From positions 1 through 60,955 of the forward strand of contig JAJPJF010000168.1 of the NCBI GenBank assembly GCA_021324415.1: DNA of 60,955 nucleotides, read 5' to 3'. The DNA comes from Nostocales cyanobacterium Centralia_MAG_434 (GTDB taxonomy: Bacteria > Cyanobacteriota > Cyanobacteriia > Cyanobacteriales > Nostocaceae). The notes beneath the pieces were generated by a model that saw nothing but the letters and a program-made list of their open reading frames with translations, made no database searches and was not told where the DNA came from. The translations under genes and the position numbers were made by a program. Below are positions 38,802 through 50,250 of the stretch, piece by piece (within the stretch, counting starts at the first letter, position 1; each line of letters begins with the position of its first letter).

Positions 38802-39956
38802 ATGCTAGGGAAAATACCTCTAGCGTGGTTACAACTGAAGCGAGAAAAAACTCGATTAGCTGTGGCGCTTGCAGGAATTGCTTTTGCTGATATTTTGATG
38901 TTCATGCAACTCGGTTTTCAGGATTCTTTGTATTTCAGTAATGTTCGATTACATACCAGCTTGCGTTGTGACATCGTTCTTATAAATCGTCAATCTAGTG
39001 CTTTACTTTTAATGAAGAGTTTTTCCCAAAGACGTTTGTATAAGGCATTAGATTTACCAGCAGTGGAATCTGTACATCCTATATATGTAGACTATGCTAG
39101 CTGGAAAAATCCTGTTACTGGTACTTATCGTAATATACTTGTTTTAGGAATAAAGCCAGAATTTAACCCATTTGATTTACCAGGAGTTCAAGACAATTTA
39201 AATAAAATAAAACTATCTGATGTTGTTTTATTTGACCGTTCTTCCAGAAAAGAATATGGTCCAATTACTGAAGAATTTGAACAGGGTAAAAATGTAACGA
39301 CGGAAGTAAGAAGAAGACGAATTAAAGTGGGAGGTTTATTTACTCTAGGTGCATCATTTGGGGCAGATGGTAACTTGATTACAAGTGATATCAATTTTCT
39401 ACGTTTATTTAATAATCGTCAAGAAGGATTAATTGAAATAGGTCTGATTAGATTAAAGCCAGGATCTGATCCAAATGCTGTTGTTCAAACTTTGAAGAAT
39501 TATTTACCTCAAGATATTAAGGTTTTTACCAAGCAAGAGTATATCGACTTTGAAAGGAACTTCTGGGCAAGCAGTACAGCAATTGGATTTATCTTTACCT
39601 TGGGAACAATTATGGGTTTTATTGTGGGAACCGTGATTGTTTATCAAATCCTGTATACCGAAGTTGCCGATCATTTGGCTGAGTATGCAACTCTTAAGGC
39701 AATAGGCTATACACAAAAATATTTGTTAGTTGTCATTCTGCAAGAAGCTGTGATTTTAGCCTTTTTAGGATATATACCAGGATTAGCTGTCGCTATGTTT
39801 TTGTATCAGACAGCAAGACAAGCAACACTTTTACCTGTTTTTATGAGTTTTAACAGAGTTGTAATGGTACTTATTTTGACTATTTTAATGTGCTTTATTT
39901 CTGGTGCTATCGCTGTACGTAAATTAAGTGCGGCTGATCCAGCAGATATTTTTTAA
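38802..39956 (+). CDS. devC: DevC-type ABC exporter permease
   Basis: Membrane subunit of the DevBCA exporter, of the FtsX/MacB type. The 384 residues have an N-terminal helix (VALAGIAFADILMFMQLGFQ), a large periplasmic loop (about residues 45-260) and three C-terminal helices (FIFTLGTIMGFIVGTVIVYQ; VVILQEAVILAFLGYIPGLA; MVLILTILMCFISGAIAV). It starts 38 bases after devB and ends 26 before devA. Cyanobacterial genomes have several dev-like sets; assignment to the glycolipid one rests on the NtcA promoter. Confidence 0.9.
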   Translation: MLGKIPLAWLQLKREKTRLAVALAGIAFADILMFMQLGFQDSLYFSNVRLHTSLRCDIVLINRQSSALLLMKSFSQRRLYKALDLPAVESVHPIYVDYASWKNPVTGTYRNILVLGIKPEFNPFDLPGVQDNLNKIKLSDVVLFDRSSRKEYGPITEEFEQGKNVTTEVRRRRIKVGGLFTLGASFGADGNLITSDINFLRLFNNRQEGLIEIGLIRLKPGSDPNAVVQTLKNYLPQDIKVFTKQEYIDFERNFWASSTAIGFIFTLGTIMGFIVGTVIVYQILYTEVADHLAEYATLKAIGYTQKYLLVVILQEAVILAFLGYIPGLAVAMFLYQTARQATLLPVFMSFNRVVMVLILTILMCFISGAIAVRKLSAADPADIF

Positions 39957-39982
39957 GTTAGGAGTTAGGAGTGAGAAATAAT

Positions 39983-40693
39983 ATGAGTCAGCAATCTGTT
40001 ATATCTATTCAAAATCTTAACCATTATTATGGGAAAGGCATTTTAAAAAGACAGATTTTATTTGATATTAATTTTGAGATTCGTGCTGGTGAAATTGTAA
40101 TTATGACTGGACCGTCAGGCTCAGGGAAAACAACATTGTTGAGCTTGATTGGGGGTTTGCGGTCTGTACAAGAGGGTAGTTTAAAATTTTTAGGTAGAGA
40201 ATTATTTAGAGCCAGCCAGACAAAATTAGTAAATATCCGGCGTAAGATTGGCTACATTTTCCAAGCTCATAACTTGTTGGAGTTTTTAACGGCTAGGCAA
40301 AATGTACAAATGGCTGTGGAATTAAACGAGCATATTTCTCCTGAAGAAGCGGTTTTGAAAGCAGAAGCTATGCTGAAGGCAGTTGGTTTAGGAGACAAAA
40401 TCAATTATTACCCAGAGAATCTTTCTGGTGGACAAAAACAAAGGATAGCGATCGCTCGTGCTTTGGTGAATAATCCACCACTGGTGCTAGCAGACGAACC
40501 CACAGCGTCTTTAGACAAACAATCAGGACGTGCGATCGTCGAATTAATGCAGCACCTTGCCAAAGAACAAGGGACTTCTATTTTATTAGTCACTCACGAC
40601 AACCGTATCTTAGACGTTGCTGATCGCATTGTAGAAATGGAGGACGGTCTTTTAGCTCGTGATTCTCAAAGCACAGTTATGAGCCGTGATTAG
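39983..40693 (+). CDS. devA: DevA-type ABC exporter ATPase
   Basis: ATP-hydrolysing subunit of DevBCA. From ATG 39983 the protein has 236 residues: Walker A GPSGSGKTTLLS, Q-loop IFQAHNLLEFLTA, signature LSGGQKQRIAIARAL, Walker B LVLADEPTASLD and LLVTHDNRI. This is the MacB/LolD subgroup. A GTG four codons upstream is a lesser start candidate; GTTAGGAGTTAGGAG repeats lie just before. Its stop overlaps the convergent next gene by 4 bases. Confidence 0.92.
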   Translation: MSQQSVISIQNLNHYYGKGILKRQILFDINFEIRAGEIVIMTGPSGSGKTTLLSLIGGLRSVQEGSLKFLGRELFRASQTKLVNIRRKIGYIFQAHNLLEFLTARQNVQMAVELNEHISPEEAVLKAEAMLKAVGLGDKINYYPENLSGGQKQRIAIARALVNNPPLVLADEPTASLDKQSGRAIVELMQHLAKEQGTSILLVTHDNRILDVADRIVEMEDGLLARDSQSTVMSRD

Positions 40694-41514
40694 ATCTGCC
40701 GTGAATGCTGTTGATCGTTAGCGACTTGCTTTGGCGATATTACAGGATTCAGTTGACGATTCGTACGAAAAGTCACATTTACACCTTCATTCGATTGTTC
40801 TAATACCAGTAGAGGAGTGGGTTTAGCCTTTTGATCCCAATGCATATGAGCAATCCGACCTTGAATTGTCGGTTGCCAGGTGTCATCACCATCAACAGGG
40901 CTAAGATAGGTTTCGACACAATCGATAATTTGGCTAATAGTGGCAGATGTTGCTTGTGTTGGTAACTTCATCAATCGGATTTGAATACGAAACAACACTC
41001 GCTTACTAATTGTTGGTGGAGTTCCAGTTTCATACTCTACATCAAAAATCTCGTCCACCTGCCGTCCAGTATTGCTAGCAATACCTACTACTCCTTGTTG
41101 AGCTTGATTTGGTCGCAGTGCTTGTGAGATTTTATCTTTAACTCTGATTTTAACTTGATTAATGATTGCAAAATGAAACACTGCCTCTGACATCCGCATA
41201 CGCAGATAATCTAGGTTAAATTCCCGTGAGTTAATCAAGTCAGGATTGGTTTCCATTTTACGGATTGTCTCTAGCGCCAGTTTGAACTTTTTCTCTAGTT
41301 CTCGCGCCCGAAATGTCTCAAACTTAATTTTTTTCTCTAGCTTGCTGATTTGAAGTTTGCCATACGCAACCAATAGAATTAGCACTAAAGCTAGTCCCCC
41401 GGAGGTTGCTACCAACAATGAAGGTGTTTGATGATCACTGACTGGCACTTGCTGAGATGCCTTTATAGTTTTTAACCCTTGAGCTTGGGTCACAACAAAT
41501 ATCAAGGTTGACAT
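40690..41514 (-). CDS. Membrane-anchored coiled-coil protein of unknown function
   Basis: A 274-residue protein from ATG 41514: a short N-terminal segment, one membrane helix (SLLVATSGGLALVLILLVAY), a charged coiled coil (KLEKKIKFETFRARELEKKF) and a soluble C-terminal domain of about 170 residues that ends in a Gln/Asn-rich tail. A TTG three codons further upstream is possible. I do not recognise the soluble domain. It is convergent with devA and divergent from the HAD gene, so it is its own unit. It looks like a conserved cyanobacterial type of unknown role. Confidence 0.7.
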   Translation of the reverse strand: MSTLIFVVTQAQGLKTIKASQQVPVSDHQTPSLLVATSGGLALVLILLVAYGKLQISKLEKKIKFETFRARELEKKFKLALETIRKMETNPDLINSREFNLDYLRMRMSEAVFHFAIINQVKIRVKDKISQALRPNQAQQGVVGIASNTGRQVDEIFDVEYETGTPPTISKRVLFRIQIRLMKLPTQATSATISQIIDCVETYLSPVDGDDTWQPTIQGRIAHMHWDQKAKPTPLLVLEQSNEGVNVTFRTNRQLNPVISPKQVANDQQHSRQI

Positions 41515-41619
41515 AGTTGGCAAACCGAAAAAATTGAACTCCTGATTTTTAGGATGCCCAAATTGTTAGCCTCATCTTGCTGTATCATTTATATTTTTGT
41601 TAGCCTTTCCCAACTACAT

Positions 41620-42402
41620 ATGTACAGACTCCTACCCTTGTCTCAGGCGTCATCTGCTCATTGCTTTACCAATATTCGCCTCGTCGCCACAGATATGGAT
41701 GGCACTCTCACAACAAAAGGAAAATTTACTCCTACTTTGTTGCAAGCTTTGGATAATTTAGCAAAGGCTGATTTAAAGGTAGTTATTGTTACTGGACGTT
41801 CATCTGGTTGGGTGAGTGGACTGGTTAATTATCTATCTATTGAGGGTGCCATAGCGGAAAACGGCGGTTTATTTTATAGCGCAGGGAGTGAGACACCAGT
41901 AGCGTTAACACCTATTCCCAATGTGGTGACACACCGCCAACAATTGACAGAGGCTTTCGGAGAATTACAAACCCAGTTTCCTAAACTTCGGGAATCCACC
42001 GACAACCGCTTCCGCATCACTGACTGGACATTTGATGTGCAAGGTTTGAGTATAGATGAACTACAAGCCCTCAGAAATCTCTGTCAGCAAATGAATTTGG
42101 GTTTTACATACAGCAACGTGCAGTGTCACATCAAACCCCTAGAACAAGACAAGGCTATCGGATTGTTAAAGGTATTGCGAGAATATTTTCCCCAATACGC
42201 AAGCGAGGAAGTTGTAACTGTAGGTGATAGTCCAAATGATGAAAGTTTATTTGATGAGCGTTATTTCCCTATGTCTGTAGGTGTAGCAAATGTACTGGAG
42301 TATCAAAATCAGTTACAGTATCAACCTGCTTATGTAACTTCATCGTCAGAAGGAGAAGGATTTTGTGAACTCGCAAATTTTCTTCTAAAAATCTCATCCT
42401 AG
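41620..42402 (+). CDS. HAD-superfamily (IIB, Cof-like) phosphatase
   Basis: A 260-residue haloacid dehalogenase hydrolase: motif I VATDMDGTLT with nucleophile Asp, motif II IVTGRSS, cap domain in the middle, motif III Lys in EQDKAIGLL and motif IV VTVGDSPNDESLFD. Type IIB members dephosphorylate sugar phosphates (sucrose-phosphate, mannosyl-phosphoglycerate and similar). The GDSPND and cap resemble mannosyl-3-phosphoglycerate or sugar phosphatases, but the substrate is open. The start is uncertain: ATG 41620 gives a normal length; ATG 41554 adds a hydrophobic 22-residue head. Confidence 0.82.
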   Translation: MYRLLPLSQASSAHCFTNIRLVATDMDGTLTTKGKFTPTLLQALDNLAKADLKVVIVTGRSSGWVSGLVNYLSIEGAIAENGGLFYSAGSETPVALTPIPNVVTHRQQLTEAFGELQTQFPKLRESTDNRFRITDWTFDVQGLSIDELQALRNLCQQMNLGFTYSNVQCHIKPLEQDKAIGLLKVLREYFPQYASEEVVTVGDSPNDESLFDERYFPMSVGVANVLEYQNQLQYQPAYVTSSSEGEGFCELANFLLKISS

Positions 42403-42432
42403 AGACAATCCTCTCAGACTTTCTCGTAGTTG

Positions 42433-43194
42433 CTAACTAGCAGCAATTTCTTGAAGAACCCAAACTATACCCGTGATTTTGCCTGCATTATCTTTAATTG
42501 GTGCACCATTATAACGAATTGGTATTTTGGTACTATTTTTTGTAACAAAAATTGTCTTTTCTAATAGAGAGACCATAAAATCATGCGGTTGGGTTTTGAA
42601 GACTTGACTTTCTAAAATCGAGTTAGTGTCTCTATGAAAACTAGGGAATATTTCTGTTACATGCTTATCATACACATTAGACTGTTGCCATCCTGTTAAG
42701 TCTTCAGCAGCAGAATTCATAAAAGTTACTCGACCGTTGAGATCTGTGGTAATGACAGCATCTGCAATACTTTGTAATACATTAGCAAGCCATTGTGCAC
42801 TTTCTTTAAATTTCTTTTGTGCTCTATATTGAGCAAGAGTGAGTTCAATGGTATAACTCAGTTCTTTGTCTTTAAATGGTTTGAGAATGTATCCTAATGG
42901 TTCTGTTGTTTTTGCTGTGTTAAAAGTATCTACATCTGCATTAGCAGTCAAATAGATAATTGGAATCTCAAGGTGAGTATAAATTTGTCTAGCAGCTTCT
43001 ACACCAGAAATACTTCCTTTTAATTGAATATCCATTAACACTAAATCTGGTCTTTTTTCTGTTGCTTTGTCAATTCCTGCTTGCCCAGTAGTGACAATTC
43101 CACACACAGAGTGGCCTAGCTTTTTCATTCGGCTTTCAATGTCTAAGGCAACAATAGTCTCATCTTCCACAATTAGAATGTTTATTTTTTCCAT
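42433..43194 (-). CDS. Response regulator with a PAS domain
   Basis: A 253-residue two-part protein. Residues 1-120 are a receiver (ILIVEDETIVALDI, phospho-acceptor Asp in LVLMDIQLKG, Thr in YLTANAD, Lys in YILKPFKDKEL). Residues about 135-250 are a PAS domain (SIADAVITTDLNGRVTFMNS ... GKITGIVWVLQEI). There is no output domain for DNA binding or catalysis, so it likely relays through protein contact. It follows the giant kinase gene by 32 bases in the same direction and is presumably its partner. Confidence 0.9.
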   Translation of the reverse strand: MEKINILIVEDETIVALDIESRMKKLGHSVCGIVTTGQAGIDKATEKRPDLVLMDIQLKGSISGVEAARQIYTHLEIPIIYLTANADVDTFNTAKTTEPLGYILKPFKDKELSYTIELTLAQYRAQKKFKESAQWLANVLQSIADAVITTDLNGRVTFMNSAAEDLTGWQQSNVYDKHVTEIFPSFHRDTNSILESQVFKTQPHDFMVSLLEKTIFVTKNSTKIPIRYNGAPIKDNAGKITGIVWVLQEIAAS

Positions 43195-43226
43195 ATGAAT
43201 ATTTTTGATTCTGAATATTATAATAG

Positions 43227-46200
43227 CTAAATTTGAAAATCAAATTTAAATTTAGTGCCAATATTTCGACTAATTTCCAGATTGGCATCCAACTGATTTG
43301 TCAGAGCAATGATTAACTTCAGCCCTAAGGTTTCAGGATTTTCTAAATCAATAGTTTGTGGAATTCCAATACCATTATCACTTACAATTAGTATAATAAA
43401 GCTTTCATTTTTTCTACAAATTCTGATGTTGACTTCACCTGATCTATTTGAGGGAAAAGCATATTTAATGGAATTGGAAACTAGTTCATTAACTATCAAT
43501 CCACAAGGAATTGCTTTATCAATATCCAGATAAATTTCATCAATACTTATTTTCAAACCAATTCTTTCACCTACGTTATAGGAACTGAATAAATTAGCTG
43601 CTAGGTTACAGATGTATTGACCAAAGTCAATCTTCGCAAAGTCTTCCGATTGGTAGAGTTGTTCGTGAAGCAACGCCATAGAAGCAACCCGATTCTGACC
43701 AGATTTTAGTAAATCAAGAGTTAGAGGATCATCTAAATATTCCGACTGAAGATTGAGCAGACTAGAAATGATTTGCAAATTGTTTTTAACTCGATGATGA
43801 ATTTCTTTGAGTAACACGACTTTTTCTTGAAGCGCTGCTTTCAACTGTTCTTCTGCAAACTTGCGACTGCTGATATCTAAGACAGTACCAATGAAGCGGT
43901 ACGCTTGCTGATGTTGATTGAAGAATGCTCGTCCTTGAGCCGCGATCCAGTGTACAGTACCATCACCCCACAATGTTCGGTACTCAATTTTGTATTCACC
44001 AGTGCCATTTGGGTCTAGAGCTTGTTGTACAGATTGATCTGTTTGCTCTCGATCTTCTGGATGGAGACAAGATAGGAAAATACTATAGTCAACCTCAGCT
44101 TCCACTGGCAGACCGAATAGTAGTTTAGTGCGATCGCTCCATTGTACAACTCCAGTTATTGGGTTGAAGTCCCAAGTTCCTAGTTCAGTAGACTCAACAG
44201 CCAATCGTAGCCTTTCCTCACTCTGCTGCAATGCTTCCTCTGCTGCTTGTCGCTTTGTTATCTCAGTTTTTAACTGAGTATTTTGCTGTTCTAGTTTTTG
44301 GGAATAAGTTTGTAACTCTTGGTAGAGGTTTGCATTTTCAAGTGAAATAGCTGCTTGAGAAGACAATAGATTTAACACTTGCAAACGCTCATCTGTAAAA
44401 GTACCCTTCGTCAAATTATTTTCTAGATAAAGAATTCCATTAAGTCTTCCGTAATATACAGTCGGTAAACATAAAACTGACTTAGGTTTATTTTTTGTAA
44501 CATAAAGGTCATTAGTAAAAAGACCATCTTGAGTAGCATCATCTAATACTAAATACTCTTTAGTTCTCGCTACATAGTTGATAATAGATACAGGAAAATT
44601 GAACTGATTTTCAACATAAAATGAAGATAATAGAACTAAATTCTCACCTTCTAGTTCTCCTTTAACTACAACTTTCCACTCATTATTTATGAATTGCAAA
44701 AAAAGACCAAACTTGGCTCCAGTACTCTCCATTAGGATAGACATGAACTTTTGCAATAATTTCTCTAGGAAAATCTCTTCAGAAATAGCTTGAAATGCTT
44801 TTAGGATACTAGATAAATCTAAATTCTGAAGCCTCATTTTTTCTAAAAAATTAACTTTCCCCTTTACGGGATTACCAAGCTCTTTAATTAATAGATCTCC
44901 AAATACATGAGAATACTGTTCTTGTAATTTTTTAACTTTTGCTGTCGCTCCCCAACGGGCATAACAAGTATAAGCTTTTTGTATGTATGTGTTAAATATA
45001 GTTTCAAATCCTTGGGATAGGTAGAATTTAGCCGCAAGTTCATTGGCAATGGCTTCATTTTGGATGAACTTATTTTCAGAGGCAGATTTAATTGCCTGTT
45101 CATATAAGTACATTGCTTCTTGATGTTTCTGCTCTATCCGTGCTATTTCAGCAGCAACTAAAGCCCATTTGCTTAAAAAATTCTCCGGACAGTTTTCTGC
45201 CCAAGATTTTAGCTTTTCCTGATAGTTTTGGAGCTTTTCCCAAAACTCTGGCTGCTTTTGCGGAGCGTCTGAATAATAACTTGCTATGGCTAGTGCAGAA
45301 TAATAAATACTTTCAGGATAGGATAATTGTGTTGGTTCAAGCAGTTGCTCTGCTATGCAAGCTGCTGTGACTGCTTGTTGATAATCACCACTCAAGAACT
45401 TAGACTGAGATTTGAAATTGAAATACCAAGACTGGGTGAATGAAGAGTACTGATTTATCCTATCTTCAAGTGCTAGTTCTGCAAATTTATCATCAGTTCC
45501 AAAATGCAAATTTTGAATTAGGCGCTGAATGCTAACAATAGCCTCTTGAACTTCATGAAACCGAGCAGTTTTAACAAACTCTAAACGTTTTTCTGATTCT
45601 TGATAAACTTCGTCTAGGGGCTCACCTTTAACAAATAAAAATAGTACGATATGCATGCAAGCATAGCAAGCATAGCCAACATCACCTGTTGAAACTGCTG
45701 CATGAAAGCCAAGTTTAGCATATTCAAGACCAACACTAATATTTTGAACCCAAAAAGCAGTACTAATACCAAATAAGTCACAAACTCTAGATTTAAAAAC
45801 AACCCAACTGTACTTGTCAATCAAATCGTAAGCTAATTTGCCAAATTGATATCCTTCACGATATTTGCTGAATTTTGGAACTAAAAGACGACCAAAAGCT
45901 GCATAACCGACAGTTGAAGAATCTGTATTGCCATACTGTAAACTAAGATTTACTATCAAGCAAGGCACTAAACAAACTAAACTACTATCTGTAAAATATG
46001 CTGGTGCATAAAGAGCAGCCAGTGTATTTACTACTGCTTGCATCTCTAAGTTTGTCATTAAAGGAAGATTGATTAAATCTTCTATTTCTCTTTGCCCTAG
46101 GTTTATCCAAATTTTCTCATATTCTTCTACAACTTGCTCCCAAATTGGATGAGAGTTTAGAATAATTCCAAAGAGTTTTAGTGATTTAATGCTAGTTTCA

Positions 46201-48773
46201 ACAGCAAGCTCAAACTCTCCTTTTGTTTGATAAATTTCAATTTTTAAGCTATAAATACGTGCTAAATCAATGTTACTGTTAGCATGAGAGATTAACTGAT
46301 CAATTAAATAACTAGCTTCATCAAGGTGATCATTTAGCCATTCACACTGGGCTTTTTCAAAAGATAATGCAAATATTAGATCATATTTCTGTGTCCAACT
46401 ATCATTCTCAAGATACCCTATACCTGCAGATAAATAGTTGATAGCAGATTTATAAGCAGTAGCAAATTTAGCTTTTCTTCCTGCCATTAAGTTTAAGTTA
46501 GCGACTTTCTCTTTCTCAGCGCGATCGCTAAGCAACAGAGAACCAAGATTCAGCTGGCTCACAATTTCAAACACTTTTTCTTCAACATGCTGCTGTGGAG
46601 TGTGGGATAAAAGCAGCCGACCTATTTGCAAATGTACTTTGGCTCGTTGTTGCTCAATTTGCGAATAAGCTGCTTGCTGAATACGGTCGTGAAGAAACTT
46701 ATAACCAACCTTTATTGTTTTCACTAACTCAATAGGTATAAGAGGGAGTAATACCTCCTTATCAAAAACTAAAGGAATTTTATACGACTCATTTAAAGGA
46801 AGAACCAACCCAAATTGTAGTGCATCCCATAAATCAGCCGCTGTTTCTGACTCTGATCTCTCATTGACAATAGAAAGTGTATGTAAATCAAATGTATCTC
46901 CAATACAAGCCGCTATTTGCAAAACCCTTTGAGTTGATGCTGGTAGTTTTTGAAGATTTCTAGAAATCAATTCGACAACGCTATAATCGGTAATCCCTAG
47001 AGCTTGTATGTGGCTAATATCCCATTCCCATGAACCTCGGTTAAAGTCAAAACTTAAAAGTTTTTCTAGATTTAGCGTTTGTAATAGCTGAGTGATAAAA
47101 AAAGGATTACCTTGGGTCTTATTAAAAATTAATTCAACTAAAGGTTGGATTTTTTGCGTTTCATCCTGAAGCGTATCAGCAATTAGCTGATGGACATGCT
47201 GAATGTTCAATGGTTGTAATACAATATTATGAATAACAGCAACAGTCTTAGATATCTCTTCTAAGGTCTGAATAAAAGGATGCGTTGGACTGACTTCATT
47301 GTCTCGATATGCTCCTATCATCAATAGTGAGCGATCCGTAGTGCCCATGAGCAGATGTATTAATTTTAAAGAGGCTGAATCTGCCCACTGGAGATCGTCC
47401 AAAAATAAAACTAATGGGTGTTCTGGTTTAGTAAACACCTGCAAAAACTGTTGAAATACTCGGTTAAATCGATTTTGAGATTCAGTTAGTCCTAGTTTGG
47501 GAATATCCGGTTGTTTGCCAATAATCAATTCAACTTCAGGAATGACATCAATAATGATCTGACCTTGTTGTTCTAAAGCATCCAAAAGCTGCGATCGCCA
47601 TTTTTGGAGATTTTCCATGCTTTCTGTAAGTAATTGCCGGCATAACTCCCGAAATGCTTGAGCAAAAGCTGCATAAGGAATATCCTTCTTAAACTGGTCA
47701 AACTTACCAGCAATAAAATATCCTCGCGCACTGACAATTGGCTTATGTACTTCATTGACCAGAGACGATTTGCCAATTCCTGAGTAACCACTGATGAGTA
47801 ACATCTCAGTTTTACCAGAAGCCACTCGCTTAAAAGCATTCATTAACGTAGCAACTTCTGCCTCTCTACCGTAAAGTTTTTGAGGGATGAGAAATTGACC
47901 GAGTGAGTCCCGGTGACCAGGAATGAAGTTTTCAATTTTCCTCGTCCCCTGAACTATTTCTAGACATTGTTCCAAATCTACCTTTAAGCCATAACCACTT
48001 TGATATCGCTCTTCGGCAGTTTTAGACAGTAACTTCATCACTATTGCAGAAACAACTTGATGAATTTCTGGATTTACCTCATGAGGTGGTACTGGTTGTT
48101 TGGCAATATGACAGTAAACTAATTCCAAAGCATCGTTTGCTTGAAAAGGTAAAATTCCTGTGAGAATTTCATAGAAAGTAACACCTAAGGAATAAAAATC
48201 AGTGCGGTAGTCGATGACCCGATTCATCCTTCCAGTTTGTTCTGGCGACATATACGCCAGATTACCTTTGAGAAGATGCGGACTGCTAATTCTCTGAATT
48301 TCTCTAGATAAACGAGTGGCAGAACTAAAGTCAGTGATTTTAGCTTCCAGTGTGTTCGGACAGATAATAATATTTTGTGGTTGAATATTTTTGTGAATTA
48401 TATGGTCTTGATGCAGTTGAGCCAAGACTTCTGCTAGTTGAATTGCAATAATCAAAAAACTACTTAATTTTAACTGTTGCTTTTTAAAGAAGGTTTTTAA
48501 AGTCTCTCCATAAAATCCTTCTAATATAAGCGCGAGACCATTACGATAGTTTTCCAACCCGTAGGCTGAGATAATTCCTTGGATTTTTAAAGGTTGTAAT
48601 ATTTTATATTCGTGCCGTAGTTGGGCGATCTCTTCGAGAGTGGGATACTCAGCTTTCAAGCATTTGAGGATGACTGGGGTTTGGTCTGACTCCTTAATAC
48701 CGTAGTAAATAACTATATTACTATCTTGATATACAGATTCGGAAGATTTGTATCCTAGTACACTATTTCCCAT
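43227..48773 (-). CDS. HstK-type giant sensor: kinase-like, AAA, GAF, PAS, histidine kinase
   Basis: About 1848 residues from ATG 48773 (a TTG at 48914 gives 47 more, unconserved-looking). Domains in order: Ser/Thr kinase-like fold (about 5-275), AAA/NACHT-type ATPase with Walker [10 protein letters not shown] (about 329-337), long helical TPR-like region, GAF, PAS ([16 protein letters not shown]) and a HisKA_2-type histidine kinase with HHRVKNNLQ near residue 1660 and the ATP site DNGIGIP. The kinase-like part keeps the ATP Lys (VILK, residue 37) and DFS (Asp148), but the catalytic loop reads HKNIQPQN: the HRD Asp is Asn129. It is therefore likely a pseudokinase that gates the ATPase and histidine kinase. 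Partner: the response regulator 32 bases downstream. Confidence 0.9.
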   Translation of the reverse strand: MGNSVLGYKSSESVYQDSNIVIYYGIKESDQTPVILKCLKAEYPTLEEIAQLRHEYKILQPLKIQGIISAYGLENYRNGLALILEGFYGETLKTFFKKQQLKLSSFLIIAIQLAEVLAQLHQDHIIHKNIQPQNIIICPNTLEAKITDFSSATRLSREIQRISSPHLLKGNLAYMSPEQTGRMNRVIDYRTDFYSLGVTFYEILTGILPFQANDALELVYCHIAKQPVPPHEVNPEIHQVVSAIVMKLLSKTAEERYQSGYGLKVDLEQCLEIVQGTRKIENFIPGHRDSLGQFLIPQKLYGREAEVATLMNAFKRVASGKTEMLLISGYSGIGKSSLVNEVHKPIVSARGYFIAGKFDQFKKDIPYAAFAQAFRELCRQLLTESMENLQKWRSQLLDALEQQGQIIIDVIPEVELIIGKQPDIPKLGLTESQNRFNRVFQQFLQVFTKPEHPLVLFLDDLQWADSASLKLIHLLMGTTDRSLLMIGAYRDNEVSPTHPFIQTLEEISKTVAVIHNIVLQPLNIQHVHQLIADTLQDETQKIQPLVELIFNKTQGNPFFITQLLQTLNLEKLLSFDFNRGSWEWDISHIQALGITDYSVVELISRNLQKLPASTQRVLQIAACIGDTFDLHTLSIVNERSESETAADLWDALQFGLVLPLNESYKIPLVFDKEVLLPLIPIELVKTIKVGYKFLHDRIQQAAYSQIEQQRAKVHLQIGRLLLSHTPQQHVEEKVFEIVSQLNLGSLLLSDRAEKEKVANLNLMAGRKAKFATAYKSAINYLSAGIGYLENDSWTQKYDLIFALSFEKAQCEWLNDHLDEASYLIDQLISHANSNIDLARIYSLKIEIYQTKGEFELAVETSIKSLKLFGIILNSHPIWEQVVEEYEKIWINLGQREIEDLINLPLMTNLEMQAVVNTLAALYAPAYFTDSSLVCLVPCLIVNLSLQYGNTDSSTVGYAAFGRLLVPKFSKYREGYQFGKLAYDLIDKYSWVVFKSRVCDLFGISTAFWVQNISVGLEYAKLGFHAAVSTGDVGYACYACMHIVLFLFVKGEPLDEVYQESEKRLEFVKTARFHEVQEAIVSIQRLIQNLHFGTDDKFAELALEDRINQYSSFTQSWYFNFKSQSKFLSGDYQQAVTAACIAEQLLEPTQLSYPESIYYSALAIASYYSDAPQKQPEFWEKLQNYQEKLKSWAENCPENFLSKWALVAAEIARIEQKHQEAMYLYEQAIKSASENKFIQNEAIANELAAKFYLSQGFETIFNTYIQKAYTCYARWGATAKVKKLQEQYSHVFGDLLIKELGNPVKGKVNFLEKMRLQNLDLSSILKAFQAISEEIFLEKLLQKFMSILMESTGAKFGLFLQFINNEWKVVVKGELEGENLVLLSSFYVENQFNFPVSIINYVARTKEYLVLDDATQDGLFTNDLYVTKNKPKSVLCLPTVYYGRLNGILYLENNLTKGTFTDERLQVLNLLSSQAAISLENANLYQELQTYSQKLEQQNTQLKTEITKRQAAEEALQQSEERLRLAVESTELGTWDFNPITGVVQWSDRTKLLFGLPVEAEVDYSIFLSCLHPEDREQTDQSVQQALDPNGTGEYKIEYRTLWGDGTVHWIAAQGRAFFNQHQQAYRFIGTVLDISSRKFAEEQLKAALQEKVVLLKEIHHRVKNNLQIISSLLNLQSEYLDDPLTLDLLKSGQNRVASMALLHEQLYQSEDFAKIDFGQYICNLAANLFSSYNVGERIGLKISIDEIYLDIDKAIPCGLIVNELVSNSIKYAFPSNRSGEVNIRICRKNESFIILIVSDNGIGIPQTIDLENPETLGLKLIIALTNQLDANLEISRNIGTKFKFDFQI

Positions 48774-49012
48774 ATTGGTATTCTCAATTTTCACTGCCTT
48801 TTCATTGCGAAAAGCAGCATTTTTGTTTGCTGAATATCTAACTCTCAAACTAGCTTCTGAGAGATAAGTAGTAACACTAGTGTCAATTCTCGGATCTAGT
48901 AATATTTCTAGCAACCAAAAATCTACGGAAAAATTAGAGCTTGTTTAATTTTTATTCATCTATTAACAGTAAATCTACTGTTGAAGCGAGTCATGAAAAA
49001 TCTTCAGGATTA

Positions 49013-49049
49013 TGGGGTGGGCAGTAACTACCTTATCCTGTCCACCCCA
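49013..49049. terminator. Hairpin between ychF and the giant sensor gene
   Basis: TGGGGTGGGCAG (49013-49024) pairs with CTGTCCACCCCA (49038-49049) with one G-U. No long T run, so a weak terminator for ychF. Confidence 0.5.
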
Positions 49050-49090
49050 GCTATATTTCCAAAAAAGTGAAGAGAAAGCCTACAGTTAGC

Positions 49091-50182
49091 TTAGACGTTG
49101 AATCTAAAAAGCATCACATCGCCTTCCTGCACGACGTACTCTTTCCCTTCACTGCGAACTAATCCTTTCTCTTTGGCTGCACTCATCGCACCATTGGTCA
49201 CCAAGTCATTGTAAGCAACAGTTTCTGCACGAATGAATCCCCGTTCAAAATCACTGTGAATGACACCCGCTGCTTGTGGTGCTGTCATCCCAGCATGAAT
49301 CGTCCAAGCACGGGTTTCTTTGGGACCAGTTGTGAAATAAGTACGCAAACCTAAAAGTGCATAAGTAGCACGAATCAATGATTTTAAACCGCCTTCTTCT
49401 ACACCCAGAGATGCCAGAAAATCTGCTCTATCTTCCTCTGGTAATTCAATCAATTCTGATTCTACTTGCGCAGAAACCACCACCACTTGTGCATTATCAA
49501 CAGAAGCAAATTGCCGAACTTTTTCTACGTATTCATTACCTGTTGCCAAGTCATTTTCAGACACATTGGCAGCGTAAATAATTGGTTTAGCAGTGAGTAG
49601 TCCTAGCCCTTTAATTGTTTCAGTCTCTTCTTCAGTTAAACTGACTTGGCGAACCGATTTACCTTCATTCAAGGCAGTTGCTAACTTTTCTAATACTGCT
49701 AATTCAGCCTGTGCTTCTTTGTTAGCACGAGCTTGTTTACGCGTGCGATCAATTCGTCGCTCGATTTGTCCTAAATCAGCCAAACTAAGTTCTAAATTGA
49801 TGATCTCAATATCCCTTAGTGGATCAATTGATCCCGCAACGTGGATAATATCGTCATTCTCAAAGCAACGCACCACATGCACGATCGCATCAACTTCCCG
49901 GATATGAGACAAAAATTGGTTACCTAGTCCCTCACCTTGGCTTGCACCTTTGACTAAACCGGCAATATCCACAAACTCGACACGCGCTGGGATAATTTCT
50001 GCTGAACTGGAAATTTTAGCCAAAATATTTAACCGTTCATCTGGTACTGAGACAATACCGACATTCGGTTCAATTGTACAAAAAGGGAAGTTTGCAGCTT
50101 CAGCCTTGGCATTAGCAACTAAAGCGTTAAATAAAGTTGATTTTCCAACGTTGGGAAGTCCGACAATTCCGGCTCGTAGCAT
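49091..50182 (-). CDS. ychF: Redox-regulated ATPase YchF (Obg family)
   Basis: An ATP- and GTP-binding translation-associated P-loop protein. The 363 residues show G1 GLPNVGKSTLFNAL, G3 DIAGLVKGASQGEGLGNQF, the NxxE-type nucleotide motif (AANVSEND) in place of NKxD that explains its ATP preference, and the C-terminal TGS domain (LRTYFTTGPKETRAWT). Length is the family norm. Confidence 0.95.
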   Translation of the reverse strand: MLRAGIVGLPNVGKSTLFNALVANAKAEAANFPFCTIEPNVGIVSVPDERLNILAKISSSAEIIPARVEFVDIAGLVKGASQGEGLGNQFLSHIREVDAIVHVVRCFENDDIIHVAGSIDPLRDIEIINLELSLADLGQIERRIDRTRKQARANKEAQAELAVLEKLATALNEGKSVRQVSLTEEETETIKGLGLLTAKPIIYAANVSENDLATGNEYVEKVRQFASVDNAQVVVVSAQVESELIELPEEDRADFLASLGVEEGGLKSLIRATYALLGLRTYFTTGPKETRAWTIHAGMTAPQAAGVIHSDFERGFIRAETVAYNDLVTNGAMSAAKEKGLVRSEGKEYVVQEGDVMLFRFNV

Positions 50183-50250
50183 TTTAGATTTTCAATTTTG
50201 AATTAAGGTTTACAGCAACCAGTTCAACACCCCAGCCACTCCAAACAAGA

